Part shown: positions 34,501-42,482 of the stretch, one piece after another
Numbering within the stretch: position 1 is the stretch's first letter
Layout: each line of letters opens with the position of its first letter
DNA from: UBA4416 sp035439445
Lineage (GTDB): Bacteria > Bacteroidota > Bacteroidia > B-17B0 > Aurantibacillaceae
Assembly: GCA_035439445.1 (NCBI GenBank)
Contig: DAORKG010000011.1
Span: forward strand, 1-64,000
DNA: 64,000 bases
Direction of reading: 5' to 3'
Translations under genes and position numbers: made by a program
Notes under the pieces: generated by a model
Databases searched by the model: none
What the model saw: only the letters and a program-made list of their open reading frames with translations
Told to the model about the DNA's origin: nothing

Positions 34501-37217
34501 CTAATTCAGCAACTATTTGTCCAGGACAAACAGCAACGTTAACCGTAACTGGAGCTACTAACTACACTTGGAATCCTGGAAGTGTGTCGGGTAATTCATA
34601 CACCATTACACCCGGAACTAACACTACAGTTTCAATTACCGGCGCCAACGGAACATGTACATCATCTGCAACAGCAAGTGTTACCATAGGTTCCGGAATT
34701 TCAATTTCAGTAAACAGTGAAACAATTTGTGCCGGACAAACAACTACGTTAACGGCAATTGGTGCTACATCATACACTTGGGATTCAGGTTCTAACAGTA
34801 GTTCCATTACTGTTTCACCAACATCTACAACTATTTATACTATTTCCGGAACTTCAGGTATATGTTCTGGAATAAACACTTCAACTGTTACAGTTGTTAA
34901 TCAACCTACTATTTCGGTAAGCAGCACATCTATTTGTTTAGGTTCATCAGCAAACCTTACAGTTTCTGGCGCAACTAGTTACACATGGGAACCTGGCTCT
35001 TTATCCGGAGCATCAATTAGTGTTTCTCCAACTGTAAGTACAACTTATACAATAACCGGGAGTAATGGAATATGTACTAACACATCAACAGCAATTGTGT
35101 CTGTTACTAATTGTGCAAGTTCTTGTTCTTTTAGTTTAGGAAATGATACAGCGTTCTGCTCTCCTTTAAACTATACAATTAATGGACCTGTTGGATATAA
35201 TACCTATTCATGGACACCAGGAAACTCAACAAATCAAAATTTAACGGTAACTTCAGGGGGTACGTATACATGTACCGCAACCATTTACAGTAATGATTTA
35301 ATCACAAACGGTAATTTTAGTGCGGGTAACACAGGATTTACTACTTCTTATGCAGTTGGTACAGGTGGCACATGGGGGCCGGTTTCGAATGCGGGAACAT
35401 ACTCAATAACTACTAACCCTAATTTAGCTCATACAAATTTCTTCTCATTTGGAGATCATACCTCCGGAACAGGAAATATGATGGTTATTAATGGGGCTTC
35501 AACTGCCAATACAGTTGTCTGGAGTGAAACAATCAGCATTGTTCCAAACACAAACTATAATTTTTCTGCTTGGGTTGCATCTACTGAAAATTTAACAGCG
35601 GGTGATGAAGCTCAGTTACAGTTCTCTATTAATGGTTCATTGGTAGGTTCTGTATTTAATGCTCCTTTAACAGGAGGAAATTGGGTGAATTTCTTTACCA
35701 ATTGGAATTCAGGGGCAAATACATCAGCAACAATTACAATCGTAGATCAAAATACAATTGGAAATAATGATTTTGCATTAGATGATATTTTCTTCCAACA
35801 AATCTGTACTCATTCGGATGAAATAACAATTACGGAAAATGTGACACCAACCGTTACGGCAATTGCAAGCAACTCGGTCATCTGTAATGGAAATACAACT
35901 TCACTTATAGGAGGAGGAGCCTCTACTTATACCTGGTCAGGCGGTATAACAAATGGTACAGTATTTTCTCCAACTGTTACTTCAACTTATACTGTTATTG
36001 GTGCTTCTACAGCCGGATGTACAAATACCGCTGTTCAAACTATTACGGTTAATTCAGTTCCTACATTATCTGTTACTAATGCTTCTATTTGTAGCGGACA
36101 AACAGCTACATTATCAGTAACAGGAGCTAATACATACACGTGGTCTAACGGATCAAATGGTAGTAGTATTTCAATTAGCCCTAACACTACAACAATTATT
36201 ACGGTTTCAGGAACTGATGTAAATGGTTGTATAAATACATCTATAACTTCAGCTACAGTAAGCGTAACATCCACTCCTACTATTAGTGTAAACTCAACAT
36301 CCGTGTGTTCTGGACAATCAGCTACATTAACTGCAACAGGTGCAACAAACTACACATGGAGTACAACTCAAAATGGAGCATCTATAAATGTAAATCCAAC
36401 AAACACAACAACATACTCTGTAACAGGAGATAATGGCGGATGTTCTACATCTACAACAGCAGTTGTTACAGTTGATAACACTATCCTTTCAACCTATTCA
36501 ATTGCCGTATCCACTTGTCCATCTCAAACAGTTGCTTTATTTGGAGCTGGAACAAATTCAGCAACGACAACCTATACCTGGAGTAACGGAGTAAACACAT
36601 ACTCTCAAACAGTGGCTCCAATAAATACAACCACATATGTAGTAAATGGTTCTTCGATAAGTGGATGTCCTGCTTTATCGGGAACTGTGATTGTAAATGT
36701 AAATTCTATTTCTGCTAGTTTCTCAGGACTTGATAATTCAGTTATGAATGTAGGAGAAACTCTTAGCCTAACAAACACAAGTACAGGAGCTATATCTGTT
36801 TTATGGGATTATTGTGAAGGAACATCAACCAGTAACCAAATTTCAATTCCATTAAGTGATACCGGCACATGTTGTATTAAATTAATTGCTGCAAATGCAA
36901 CTTGTAGTGACAGTATTACTAAGTGTGTAACGATTATTAAAGAAGCTGTTGTAATTATTCCAAATGTCTTTACTCCAAATGGAGATACAAAAAATGATTT
37001 ATTCAAAATTCAATCTTCAGGTTTAAAAAATTTAAATTGTATTATTTATGACAGATGGGGATTAAAAATGTATGAATGGGATGGTATTAATGGATATTGG
37101 GATGGCTCAACCAAAACTGGTCTTGCGCCAGACGGTACTTATTTTTATATCATAAATTATACGGATTTAAAAGACAAGGCAACAACAGAAAAAGGATATT
37201 TGAATTTATTTAGGTGA
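31569..37217 (+). CDS. Giant repetitive secreted protein with T9SS type B (gliding-motility) C-terminus
   Basis: An 1882-residue protein with signal peptide (cut near LFSQR). Residues 30-530 are beta-helix-like and include a Gly-rich section (GGGGGDAHNAGGGGGANGG). From about 626, twelve units of near 70 residues share the pattern ICxGQxxTLTxSGATxYTW...TTYTITGxNGxCT, an Ig/PKD-like fold with one Cys pair per unit. They are interrupted at about 1240-1415 by a carbohydrate-binding-like domain (ITNGNFSAGNTGF...WVNFFTNW). A PKD-like unit and the type B domain (PNVFTPNGDTKNDLFKI, YDRWGLKMYEWDG, PDGTYFYIINY) end it. A cell-surface adhesin or matrix protein is likely. Confidence 0.93.
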   Translation: MKFLYSITLLILSLSLFSQRSKDGAVTISTANTIVNIYTPVTANANAGSTTINVGSSAGFNVGDLVLIIQMQGARVNAQWDTIWGDINNSMSLPNSNNIDFGSIKDYRNVGNNEFAEISSIPNGTSIVLDCGLKSSYTYSYTNYQGCFPNGSGTGHTMYGHIQVIKVPRYSSLIISGGGSITCPQWNGSTGGVAVVEIENNATLSSTPSFNVSGKGFRGGIKDNASSVFGGNKWGALNQNQGGYKGESIMGDTTTAKDYAALIGRGAIANGGGGGDAHNAGGGGGANGGNIASYNGYGNPVTGYTAIWNLESAGFATNTSSGGGRGGYTFSNQNKNVTTTIPGLISTASNTWNGDMRRNAGGLGGRPLDYSSSKIYLGGGGGAGDGNDNQAGAGGNGGGIVFLVCYGNLSGAGTIVADGANGSNSTPGCTSNDGAGGGGGGGAIILNVNGTISLTAPTALSAVGGNGGNVNFNCVTNYDGYGPGGGGGGGYIATTGSLPSNSVAGGNNGIQTGNGTLSATSISSAFPPNGATKGGSGGTGTLTAYTLTPSASQTICTNQVFTVTATSTEPGTSINWYNTNVGGAAIATGTAYAAPGYTAAGTYTLYAGACSGTYRQPIQITVTSGLNITVNSPTICPTQTITLTASGATTYTWNTGPTTSTINVSPSSTTVYTINGTSGLCTGTKTTTVTVSPQPTVSVANANICSGNSTTLTASGATSYTWASGGQTTSSIVVTPTINTTYTITGSNGACTNTTIASVNVSSTPTLSTSSQTICAGQVATFTVSGATTYTWNPGSATGSTYTTSPASSGTISVLGANGTCTAQVTTSITVTPNPTVSVSSQTICPTQSVTLTASGATTYSWNTGATTNTISVSPSLLTIYTVTGTSSSCSNTKTVSVTVASQPTIAVANASICSGNSTTLTASGATNYTWSPGNQTTSSIVVTPTTNTTYTITGSNGSCTNTTTASVSITSTPTLVANSATICPGQTATLTVTGATNYTWNPGSVSGNSYTITPGTNTTVSITGANGTCTSSATASVTIGSGISISVNSETICAGQTTTLTAIGATSYTWDSGSNSSSITVSPTSTTIYTISGTSGICSGINTSTVTVVNQPTISVSSTSICLGSSANLTVSGATSYTWEPGSLSGASISVSPTVSTTYTITGSNGICTNTSTAIVSVTNCASSCSFSLGNDTAFCSPLNYTINGPVGYNTYSWTPGNSTNQNLTVTSGGTYTCTATIYSNDLITNGNFSAGNTGFTTSYAVGTGGTWGPVSNAGTYSITTNPNLAHTNFFSFGDHTSGTGNMMVINGASTANTVVWSETISIVPNTNYNFSAWVASTENLTAGDEAQLQFSINGSLVGSVFNAPLTGGNWVNFFTNWNSGANTSATITIVDQNTIGNNDFALDDIFFQQICTHSDEITITENVTPTVTAIASNSVICNGNTTSLIGGGASTYTWSGGITNGTVFSPTVTSTYTVIGASTAGCTNTAVQTITVNSVPTLSVTNASICSGQTATLSVTGANTYTWSNGSNGSSISISPNTTTIITVSGTDVNGCINTSITSATVSVTSTPTISVNSTSVCSGQSATLTATGATNYTWSTTQNGASINVNPTNTTTYSVTGDNGGCSTSTTAVVTVDNTILSTYSIAVSTCPSQTVALFGAGTNSATTTYTWSNGVNTYSQTVAPINTTTYVVNGSSISGCPALSGTVIVNVNSISASFSGLDNSVMNVGETLSLTNTSTGAISVLWDYCEGTSTSNQISIPLSDTGTCCIKLIAANATCSDSITKCVTIIKEAVVIIPNVFTPNGDTKNDLFKIQSSGLKNLNCIIYDRWGLKMYEWDGINGYWDGSTKTGLAPDGTYFYIINYTDLKDKATTEKGYLNLFR
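33444..35111 (+). repeat. Higher-order tandem repeat inside the giant gene (627-bp period)
   Basis: The first eight Ig-like units are arranged as triplets. The ICPT/ICAG isoleucine codons are at 635, 844 and 1053, exactly 209 codons apart. The second units (ANxSICSGNSTTLTASGAT) are at 704 and 913, again 209 apart. Units 1-3 therefore match 4-6 position by position, and 7-8 are a partial third copy. This indicates duplication of a three-unit block. Confidence 0.85.
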
Positions 37218-37253
37218 TAAAAATCATTTACTGAAAAGATTTTAAAAAGCTAG

Positions 37254-37283
37254 TTTAAAAACTAAAATGCCTTTTTATCTTTG
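37254..37283 (+). promoter_or_regulatory. Promoter of the fatty acid hydroxylase gene
   Basis: TTTA (37254-37257), an 18-base spacer and TATCTTTG (37276-37283, an exact TAnnTTTG match) lie 20 bases before the ATG at 37304. Confidence 0.55.
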
Positions 37284-37303
37284 CTAAGTTTTAATTTATA
37301 TTC

Positions 37304-38188
37304 ATGAACGAATTCAGAGAAGAACTTCTTGTATTAATTTCGATACCTGTTTATACTATTGTAATAGGGGTGGAAATTCTATACAGTTATTTTAAACACA
37401 AACACTATTACAGCACAAAAGGAGTTTTATCAAACTTATACTTAACCTCACTTAATTTTTCATTAGACATTTTAGTAAGAGGTATTTGCTTAGCTGTACT
37501 TTGGTATTTTTATCAATTTAAATTTACAGCCATTGATAAAGCAATTCATCCTATTTTATATTGGGGGGCATTATTAATGGCAGAAGATTTTATGTTTTAC
37601 TGGATGCACCGAATTGATCATTACTGTCGGTTTTTTTGGGCAGTTCATGTCACACATCATTCCTCGGAAGAATTTAATTTAACGGTAGGCTTCCGCTCTT
37701 CTGTATTTCAGCCCCTATATCGTTTTGTGTATTTTATTCCATTATCATTAGTTGGTTTTGATCCTTTAGACGTGATGTTTATGTATGCAGCTACGCAAAT
37801 TTACGGCATCTTGATTCACACTAAAACAGTAGGTAAACTCGGGCCATTAGAATGGATTCTATCTACACCATCGCACCACCGCGTGCACCATGCCAGCAAC
37901 ATTAAATACCTTGATAAAAACATGGGAATGATTTTTATTATTTGGGATAGAGTGTTCGGAACTTTTGCCAAAGAGGAAGAAGAAGTTGTTTACGGACTAA
38001 CGACTAATATTAAAACCTACAATCCTATAACCATGGTGTTTCATGAATGGAAAGCTATTCTTGAGGACTTAAAAAAGAAAACTTCTTTAAAGAATAAATT
38101 CATGTATGTATTTGGTCCTCCCGGCTGGAGCCACGATGGCAGTAGAAAAACTTCCAACCAATTAAGGGCTGAATTAAAATCAAAATAA
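37304..38188 (+). CDS. Sterol desaturase / fatty acid hydroxylase family protein
   Basis: A 294-residue membrane di-iron enzyme. The histidine clusters are complete: H102-R-I-D-H106, H115-V-T-H118-H119 and H191-H192-R-V-H195-H196. Four hydrophobic segments precede or span them. Members hydroxylate or desaturate lipids (sterols, fatty acids, carotenoids, sphingolipids) at the membrane face using oxygen, so this points to an aerobic or oxygen-tolerant host. Substrate unknown; an acyl chain of a membrane lipid is likely. It has its own promoter, and a YihY gene follows 42 bases later. Confidence 0.9.
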   Translation: MNEFREELLVLISIPVYTIVIGVEILYSYFKHKHYYSTKGVLSNLYLTSLNFSLDILVRGICLAVLWYFYQFKFTAIDKAIHPILYWGALLMAEDFMFYWMHRIDHYCRFFWAVHVTHHSSEEFNLTVGFRSSVFQPLYRFVYFIPLSLVGFDPLDVMFMYAATQIYGILIHTKTVGKLGPLEWILSTPSHHRVHHASNIKYLDKNMGMIFIIWDRVFGTFAKEEEEVVYGLTTNIKTYNPITMVFHEWKAILEDLKKKTSLKNKFMYVFGPPGWSHDGSRKTSNQLRAELKSK

Positions 38189-38230
38189 GCATATTTTATA
38201 TCTACTTCAGATTGCTTATATTTACATCAT

Positions 38231-39562
38231 ATGGCAAATGTAGTTACACTGTTTAAACGCGTTACGCATTTTTTAACACACAATCTGTGGCGAGTTCGCC
38301 TTGATAAACTTGGTAAAAAACAAGGCTTCTTGGTGAGACAGCTACGTGTATTTTCTTTAGCCATAAATGGTTTTAATGAAGATAAATGCTTACTAAAAGC
38401 AACCGCCCTCACCTACTATACTTTATTTTCAATTGTTCCAATCATAGCTTTAGCATTTGCGATCGCCAAGGGATTTGGTTTCGAGCAAACCTTACAACAA
38501 GATTTATTATTAAAATTTCAGGATCAAAAAGATATTTTAACTCAAGCATTTGTTTATGCCGATAAAATGTTAGCAAATACTAAAGGCGGATTAATTGCCG
38601 GTGTGGGGATCGTGTTATTGTTATGGTCTATTATCAGCTTATTAAACAATATTGAAAACAGCTTTAATGAAATTTGGGAAATAAAAAGAGGCAGAACATG
38701 GACAAGAAAAATAACTGACTATTTATCTATTATGTTAATTGGCCCTATATTCATTATTCTTTCAGGTGGACTAACTGTGTGGTTAAAAACAGGATTAGAC
38801 AATGTTGCCTCAAATGTTGAATTAATAAGTCCTGCCACAGCTGTATTTTTAAAAATATTTGCGTTTGCTTTAATATGGGGTATGTTTATTTTTTTATATG
38901 TGGCCTTACCCAATACAAAAGTAACCTTTAAAGGAGCAGCAATGGGTTCATTGGTTGCTGCACTACTATTTGAATTTTTACAATGGGCATACGTATCATC
39001 TCAAATTGGAGTGGCATCTTATAATAAAATTTATGGTAGTTTCGCTGCTTTACCATTGTTTTTAATTTGGGTACAATACTCCTGGTTTGTTGTTTTGTTT
39101 GGAGCAGAGCTAACGTTTGCTCATCAAAATGTTGACCATTATGAATTAGAAAGTGATATTAATAATATCAGTGACAGATATAAGCGTGTAATTGCTCTAA
39201 TGATTGCAAACCTAGTAGTTAAAAATTTTAATGAAGGTAAAACAGCCCTAACAGCTATTGAGATTGCCGGCAGATTAGATTTACCTGTAAGACTTGCTAG
39301 AGTAGTTATTAATGAGTTTACTGATACAGGTGTGTTTAACGAAGTTAAAATGCATAACGACAAAGAAATTGGATATCAGCCTGGCATATCAGATTCTAAA
39401 TTAACTGTAAAATTTATCATTGATAAATTAGACGAAAGAGGAGTGAATAAATTACCAATTGACGACAGCCGAGAATTGGAAACCGTAAATCGTTTAATGA
39501 AAGATATGGACGAGGTGCTAAACACTACTAAAGGAAATATGTTGGTGAAAGATTTAGTTTAA
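38231..39562 (+). CDS. YihY/BrkB family membrane protein
   Basis: A 443-residue protein with six membrane helices in residues 50-310. Family motifs: LKATALTYYTLFSIVPIIALAFAI near the start, LWSIISLLNNIENSFNEIWEIKRGRTW, and YGSFAALPLFLIWVQYSWFVVLFGAEL. The C-terminal 130 residues form a cytoplasmic winged-helix-like extension (LTAIEIAGRLDLPVRLARVVINEF) seen in longer members. Related proteins were once called ribonuclease BN, which is not supported; the function is unsettled. The next gene starts two bases after the stop. Confidence 0.9.
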   Translation: MANVVTLFKRVTHFLTHNLWRVRLDKLGKKQGFLVRQLRVFSLAINGFNEDKCLLKATALTYYTLFSIVPIIALAFAIAKGFGFEQTLQQDLLLKFQDQKDILTQAFVYADKMLANTKGGLIAGVGIVLLLWSIISLLNNIENSFNEIWEIKRGRTWTRKITDYLSIMLIGPIFIILSGGLTVWLKTGLDNVASNVELISPATAVFLKIFAFALIWGMFIFLYVALPNTKVTFKGAAMGSLVAALLFEFLQWAYVSSQIGVASYNKIYGSFAALPLFLIWVQYSWFVVLFGAELTFAHQNVDHYELESDINNISDRYKRVIALMIANLVVKNFNEGKTALTAIEIAGRLDLPVRLARVVINEFTDTGVFNEVKMHNDKEIGYQPGISDSKLTVKFIIDKLDERGVNKLPIDDSRELETVNRLMKDMDEVLNTTKGNMLVKDLV

Positions 39563-39564
39563 CC

Positions 39565-40527
39565 ATGCTATACATTAAACGATTTTTGAAGTGGGTACTT
39601 ATTTCATTATTGAGTCTATTTTTAATTTTAAGTATCGTTCCCTATTTTTTCTCAAACCATTTAAAAGAAGCTCCTAATAAGCCTTTCGAGAACTCTTATT
39701 TTTTCTCCTATAACAATACCAAGTTTCACTTCAGGTTATTTGTTCCTAAACATATTAAACATAAAGCACTGTTAATACATGGTTTTAGTGGCAGTACGTT
39801 TTCATTTAGAAATAATATTGATTCATTGATAAACCTACACACCCTTGTAGTGGCCATGGATATGCCTGCCTTTGGTTATAGCGATAAATCAGAGTTTGCA
39901 AACTATTCGGATTCTAATAAAATACAAGCCATTCATTTTTTATTAAATCATATTGATGAGCTTAGCAATCATACCAAATGGAATTTAATTGGACATAGTA
40001 TGGGAGGTATTACTATTGGCGAATACGCCAGTGCTTATCCCCAACAAACTCGATCACTTATTTTTATAGATGGATTACCTTTTAAGCGAGCAGAACATTC
40101 TTTTTTGCAGAAATTAATTTTATATCCACCACTATTAAAATGGAGTGATGTAATTTTAGAACACTACTTTTTAAATCCAAGCTCTTTTCAAAAACTATTA
40201 ACTTCTGCTTATAGTGCAGAGTCTGATTCGTTAAGTTATATCGGTTACATGAATCCATTTAAAATTAAAGGAAGTGGCTCTGCGATTTTTAGAATGGGAG
40301 CAAATTACTGCTATCCTTCCATTAATGACTCTATTATTGATGCAACTCCTAAATTAATTATTTGGGGTAACAAAGATCAATGGGTGCCAATCATGAGTGC
40401 TTTTGATTATCTTAAAAAACCAAATACCGAATCTTTAGTTATAGAGGATGCAGGACATTGCCCTATGGAAACACACCCACAAGAGGTGAATCGAGCTATT
40501 ATAAATTTTATTAGTAAATTAGAGTAG
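39565..40527 (+). CDS. Alpha/beta hydrolase with N-terminal membrane anchor
   Basis: A 320-residue protein with one hydrophobic helix (residues 8-28), then an alpha/beta-hydrolase fold: oxyanion segment LLIHGFSGSTFSF, nucleophile elbow GHSMGG with S145, acid D271 in GNKDQWVP, and H298 in AGHCPMETHP. The triad is complete, so it should be an active esterase or lipase-like enzyme facing the periplasm or held at the membrane. Substrate unknown. It is coupled to the YihY gene (2-base gap) and followed by the DUF2279 gene 14 bases on. Confidence 0.88.
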   Translation: MLYIKRFLKWVLISLLSLFLILSIVPYFFSNHLKEAPNKPFENSYFFSYNNTKFHFRLFVPKHIKHKALLIHGFSGSTFSFRNNIDSLINLHTLVVAMDMPAFGYSDKSEFANYSDSNKIQAIHFLLNHIDELSNHTKWNLIGHSMGGITIGEYASAYPQQTRSLIFIDGLPFKRAEHSFLQKLILYPPLLKWSDVILEHYFLNPSSFQKLLTSAYSAESDSLSYIGYMNPFKIKGSGSAIFRMGANYCYPSINDSIIDATPKLIIWGNKDQWVPIMSAFDYLKKPNTESLVIEDAGHCPMETHPQEVNRAIINFISKLE

Positions 40528-40541
40528 TTTTTTATAGCAAC

Positions 40542-41438
40542 TTGTTACGCCTCAAACATCTCATATTATTACTTTCAATTGTAAATTATAACGTATTTGC
40601 ATCAGACTCCTTATCTGTTATAAAAAAAAGAAAAATTGGATTGGGAGTTTTTTGTTCCAGTTTAACAGCGGGTTCACTCATCTATTTAAATCAGGCATGG
40701 TATCAAGAATATAACACTTCTCACTTCCATACTTTTGATGATAATCAGGAATGGTTGCAGATGGATAAATGCGGACACACCCTTAGTAATTTTCAAATAG
40801 GCAGCTTGATGATGGATGCCATGGATTGGGCAGGATACAAGAAAAAACAACAAATACTAATTGGAGGATTGAGCGGCTTAGCATACATGAGTGCTATTGA
40901 AGTCATGGACGGATACAGTGCCGGATGGGGTTTTAGTTGGGGAGATATGGGGGCAAATGCTTTGGGAACAGGAATTGCAATTGGACAAAAAGCTCTTTGG
41001 AATGAACAAAGAATCAAATTAAAATTCTCATTCTATTCTTCTCAATACGCCAAATACAATCCTGACTTATTAGGAAATTCAACTGCTACACAAATCTTAA
41101 AAGATTATAATGGTCAAATATATTGGTTAAGCATAAACCCCTCCTGCTTTATGAAAAAAGACACTAAATTTCCAAAATGGTTAAACTTTGCGTTTGGCTA
41201 TGGTGCAAATGGCATGCTAGGAGCTAATTACAATAATTTTGCAATTGAGGATGAAAGCGGAAACGTAACCACATTTAATCGATACCGTCAGGGTTATTTC
41301 TCGTTAGATTTAGACTTAACCCGCATCAAAACAAAATCAAAAGTTTTAAAATCTATTTTTTACGGATTAAACATTGTTAAGATTCCTTTCCCTAACTTAG
41401 AACTAAGTGAAGGAAAATTAAAGTTTAATTATTATTAA
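40542..41438 (+). CDS. DUF2279 (YfiM-like) envelope protein
   Basis: A 298-residue protein starting at TTG (LRLKHLILLLSIV), the only start that gives a signal peptide (cut near VFAS). The DUF2279 core at residues 55-155 has WLQMDKCGHTLSNFQIG, then MSAIEVMDGYSAGWGFSWGD and MGANALGTG. The remaining half is beta-rich with aromatic alternation (LNFAFGYGANGMLG, GYFSLDLDLTRIK), consistent with an outer-membrane or periplasmic barrel-like part. The function is unknown. It ends the run of four genes from 37304. Confidence 0.82.
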   Translation: MLRLKHLILLLSIVNYNVFASDSLSVIKKRKIGLGVFCSSLTAGSLIYLNQAWYQEYNTSHFHTFDDNQEWLQMDKCGHTLSNFQIGSLMMDAMDWAGYKKKQQILIGGLSGLAYMSAIEVMDGYSAGWGFSWGDMGANALGTGIAIGQKALWNEQRIKLKFSFYSSQYAKYNPDLLGNSTATQILKDYNGQIYWLSINPSCFMKKDTKFPKWLNFAFGYGANGMLGANYNNFAIEDESGNVTTFNRYRQGYFSLDLDLTRIKTKSKVLKSIFYGLNIVKIPFPNLELSEGKLKFNYY

Positions 41439-41450
41439 ATCATACACTTT

Positions 41451-41564
41451 GTCAGTTCGAGTGTTTTTTTGGTGCCTCGTTGCAAAAAACATATCGAGAA
41501 CTTTTTAAAAACATTCTTCTCGATACAAATTTGCAAAGTACAGGCAAATTTTACTCGAAGTGAC
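41451..41564. repeat. REP-like repeat, TTCGAG family, long diverged copy
   Basis: Ends GTCAGTTCGAGT (41451) and ACTCGAAGTGAC (to 41564) are inverted repeats. Inner arms TATCGAGAA and TTCTCGATA pair around the centre. At 114 bases it is longer than the other copies. It fills most of the gap after the DUF2279 gene. Confidence 0.65.
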
Positions 41565-41578
41565 AAGCCTTATAAAAT

Positions 41579-41610
41579 TTTGGAACACATATCTTTTCTA
41601 TATATCTTTA
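41579..41610 (+). promoter_or_regulatory. Promoter of the MBL-fold hydrolase gene
   Basis: TTTG (41579-41582), a 20-base spacer and TATCTTTA (41603-41610), a 7/8 -7 match, lie 22 bases before the ATG at 41633 and just after the repeat. Confidence 0.5.
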
Positions 41611-41632
41611 AATCATCAACTCATTAACTATT

Positions 41633-42472
41633 ATGCAATTATACTCTATCAATACCGGACATTTTAAATTAGATGGCGGCGCTATGTTTGGCGTTGTTCC
41701 AAAATCCATTTGGCAAAAATCAAATCCTGCAGATGAAAACAATATGTGCAGCTGGGCCATGCGTTGTTTATTAATACAAGATGGTAAACGTTTGATATTA
41801 GTGGATAATGGTATGGGTAATAAACAAGACGATAAATTTTTTGGATATTACTATTTGCATGGCAATGATACTTTAGATTCTTCTTTAGCAAAGCATGGTT
41901 TTCATAGAGATGACATTACTGATGTGTTTTTAACGCATTTACATTTTGACCATTGTGGAGGAAGTATCTCATATAACTCTGACAGAACTAAATTAACGCC
42001 TGCTTTTAAAAACGCTACTTACTGGTGTAACGAAAAACACTGGGAATGGGCAGTAAATCCAAACCCAAGAGAGAAAGCAAGTTTCTTAAAGGATAACATT
42101 ATGCCTATTAAAGAAAGTGGGCAATTACAATACTTGGATACTACCAAAGATTTTATGCCAGGTTTTAAAATGTATGAAGCCAACGGACATACAGAAGCGA
42201 TGATGTTACCATTATTAGATTACAAAGGAACAACTGTTGCTTTTATGGCAGATTTAATACCATCCGCTGGGCATTTACCTTTACCTTATGTGATGGGTTA
42301 TGATGTGAGGCCATTAAATACCCTAAAAGAAAAAGAATACATTTTGAAAACAGCAGCCGAAAATAACTGGACTTTATTTTTTGAGCACGATCCAAGCATT
42401 GAATGCTGCACAGTTTCTCAAACCGAAAGAGGAATCAGAATGGATAAGAGTATTGATTTAAGGGAGTTGTAA
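41633..42472 (+). CDS. MBL-fold metallo-hydrolase
   Basis: A 279-residue cytoplasmic protein (no signal peptide) of the metallo-beta-lactamase fold. The dinuclear zinc motif is intact: H102-L-H104-F-D106-H107 in LTHLHFDHCGGS. Later ligands are in EANGHTEAMMLPLL and AFMADLIPSAGHLPLPY, and a late histidine in LFFEHDPSIECC. The arrangement resembles the lactonase-like (AHL lactonase/AidC) branch common in Bacteroidota, but the substrate cannot be assigned. It has its own promoter. The next gene starts 10 bases on. Confidence 0.88.
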   Translation: MQLYSINTGHFKLDGGAMFGVVPKSIWQKSNPADENNMCSWAMRCLLIQDGKRLILVDNGMGNKQDDKFFGYYYLHGNDTLDSSLAKHGFHRDDITDVFLTHLHFDHCGGSISYNSDRTKLTPAFKNATYWCNEKHWEWAVNPNPREKASFLKDNIMPIKESGQLQYLDTTKDFMPGFKMYEANGHTEAMMLPLLDYKGTTVAFMADLIPSAGHLPLPYVMGYDVRPLNTLKEKEYILKTAAENNWTLFFEHDPSIECCTVSQTERGIRMDKSIDLREL

Positions 42473-42482
42473 TTTTTAATTT

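Noticed and set aside
38231..39562. YihY/BrkB protein as a virulence factor or ribonuclease BN
   Set aside because: Both labels come from old annotations. The sequence shows only a polytopic membrane protein of that family.
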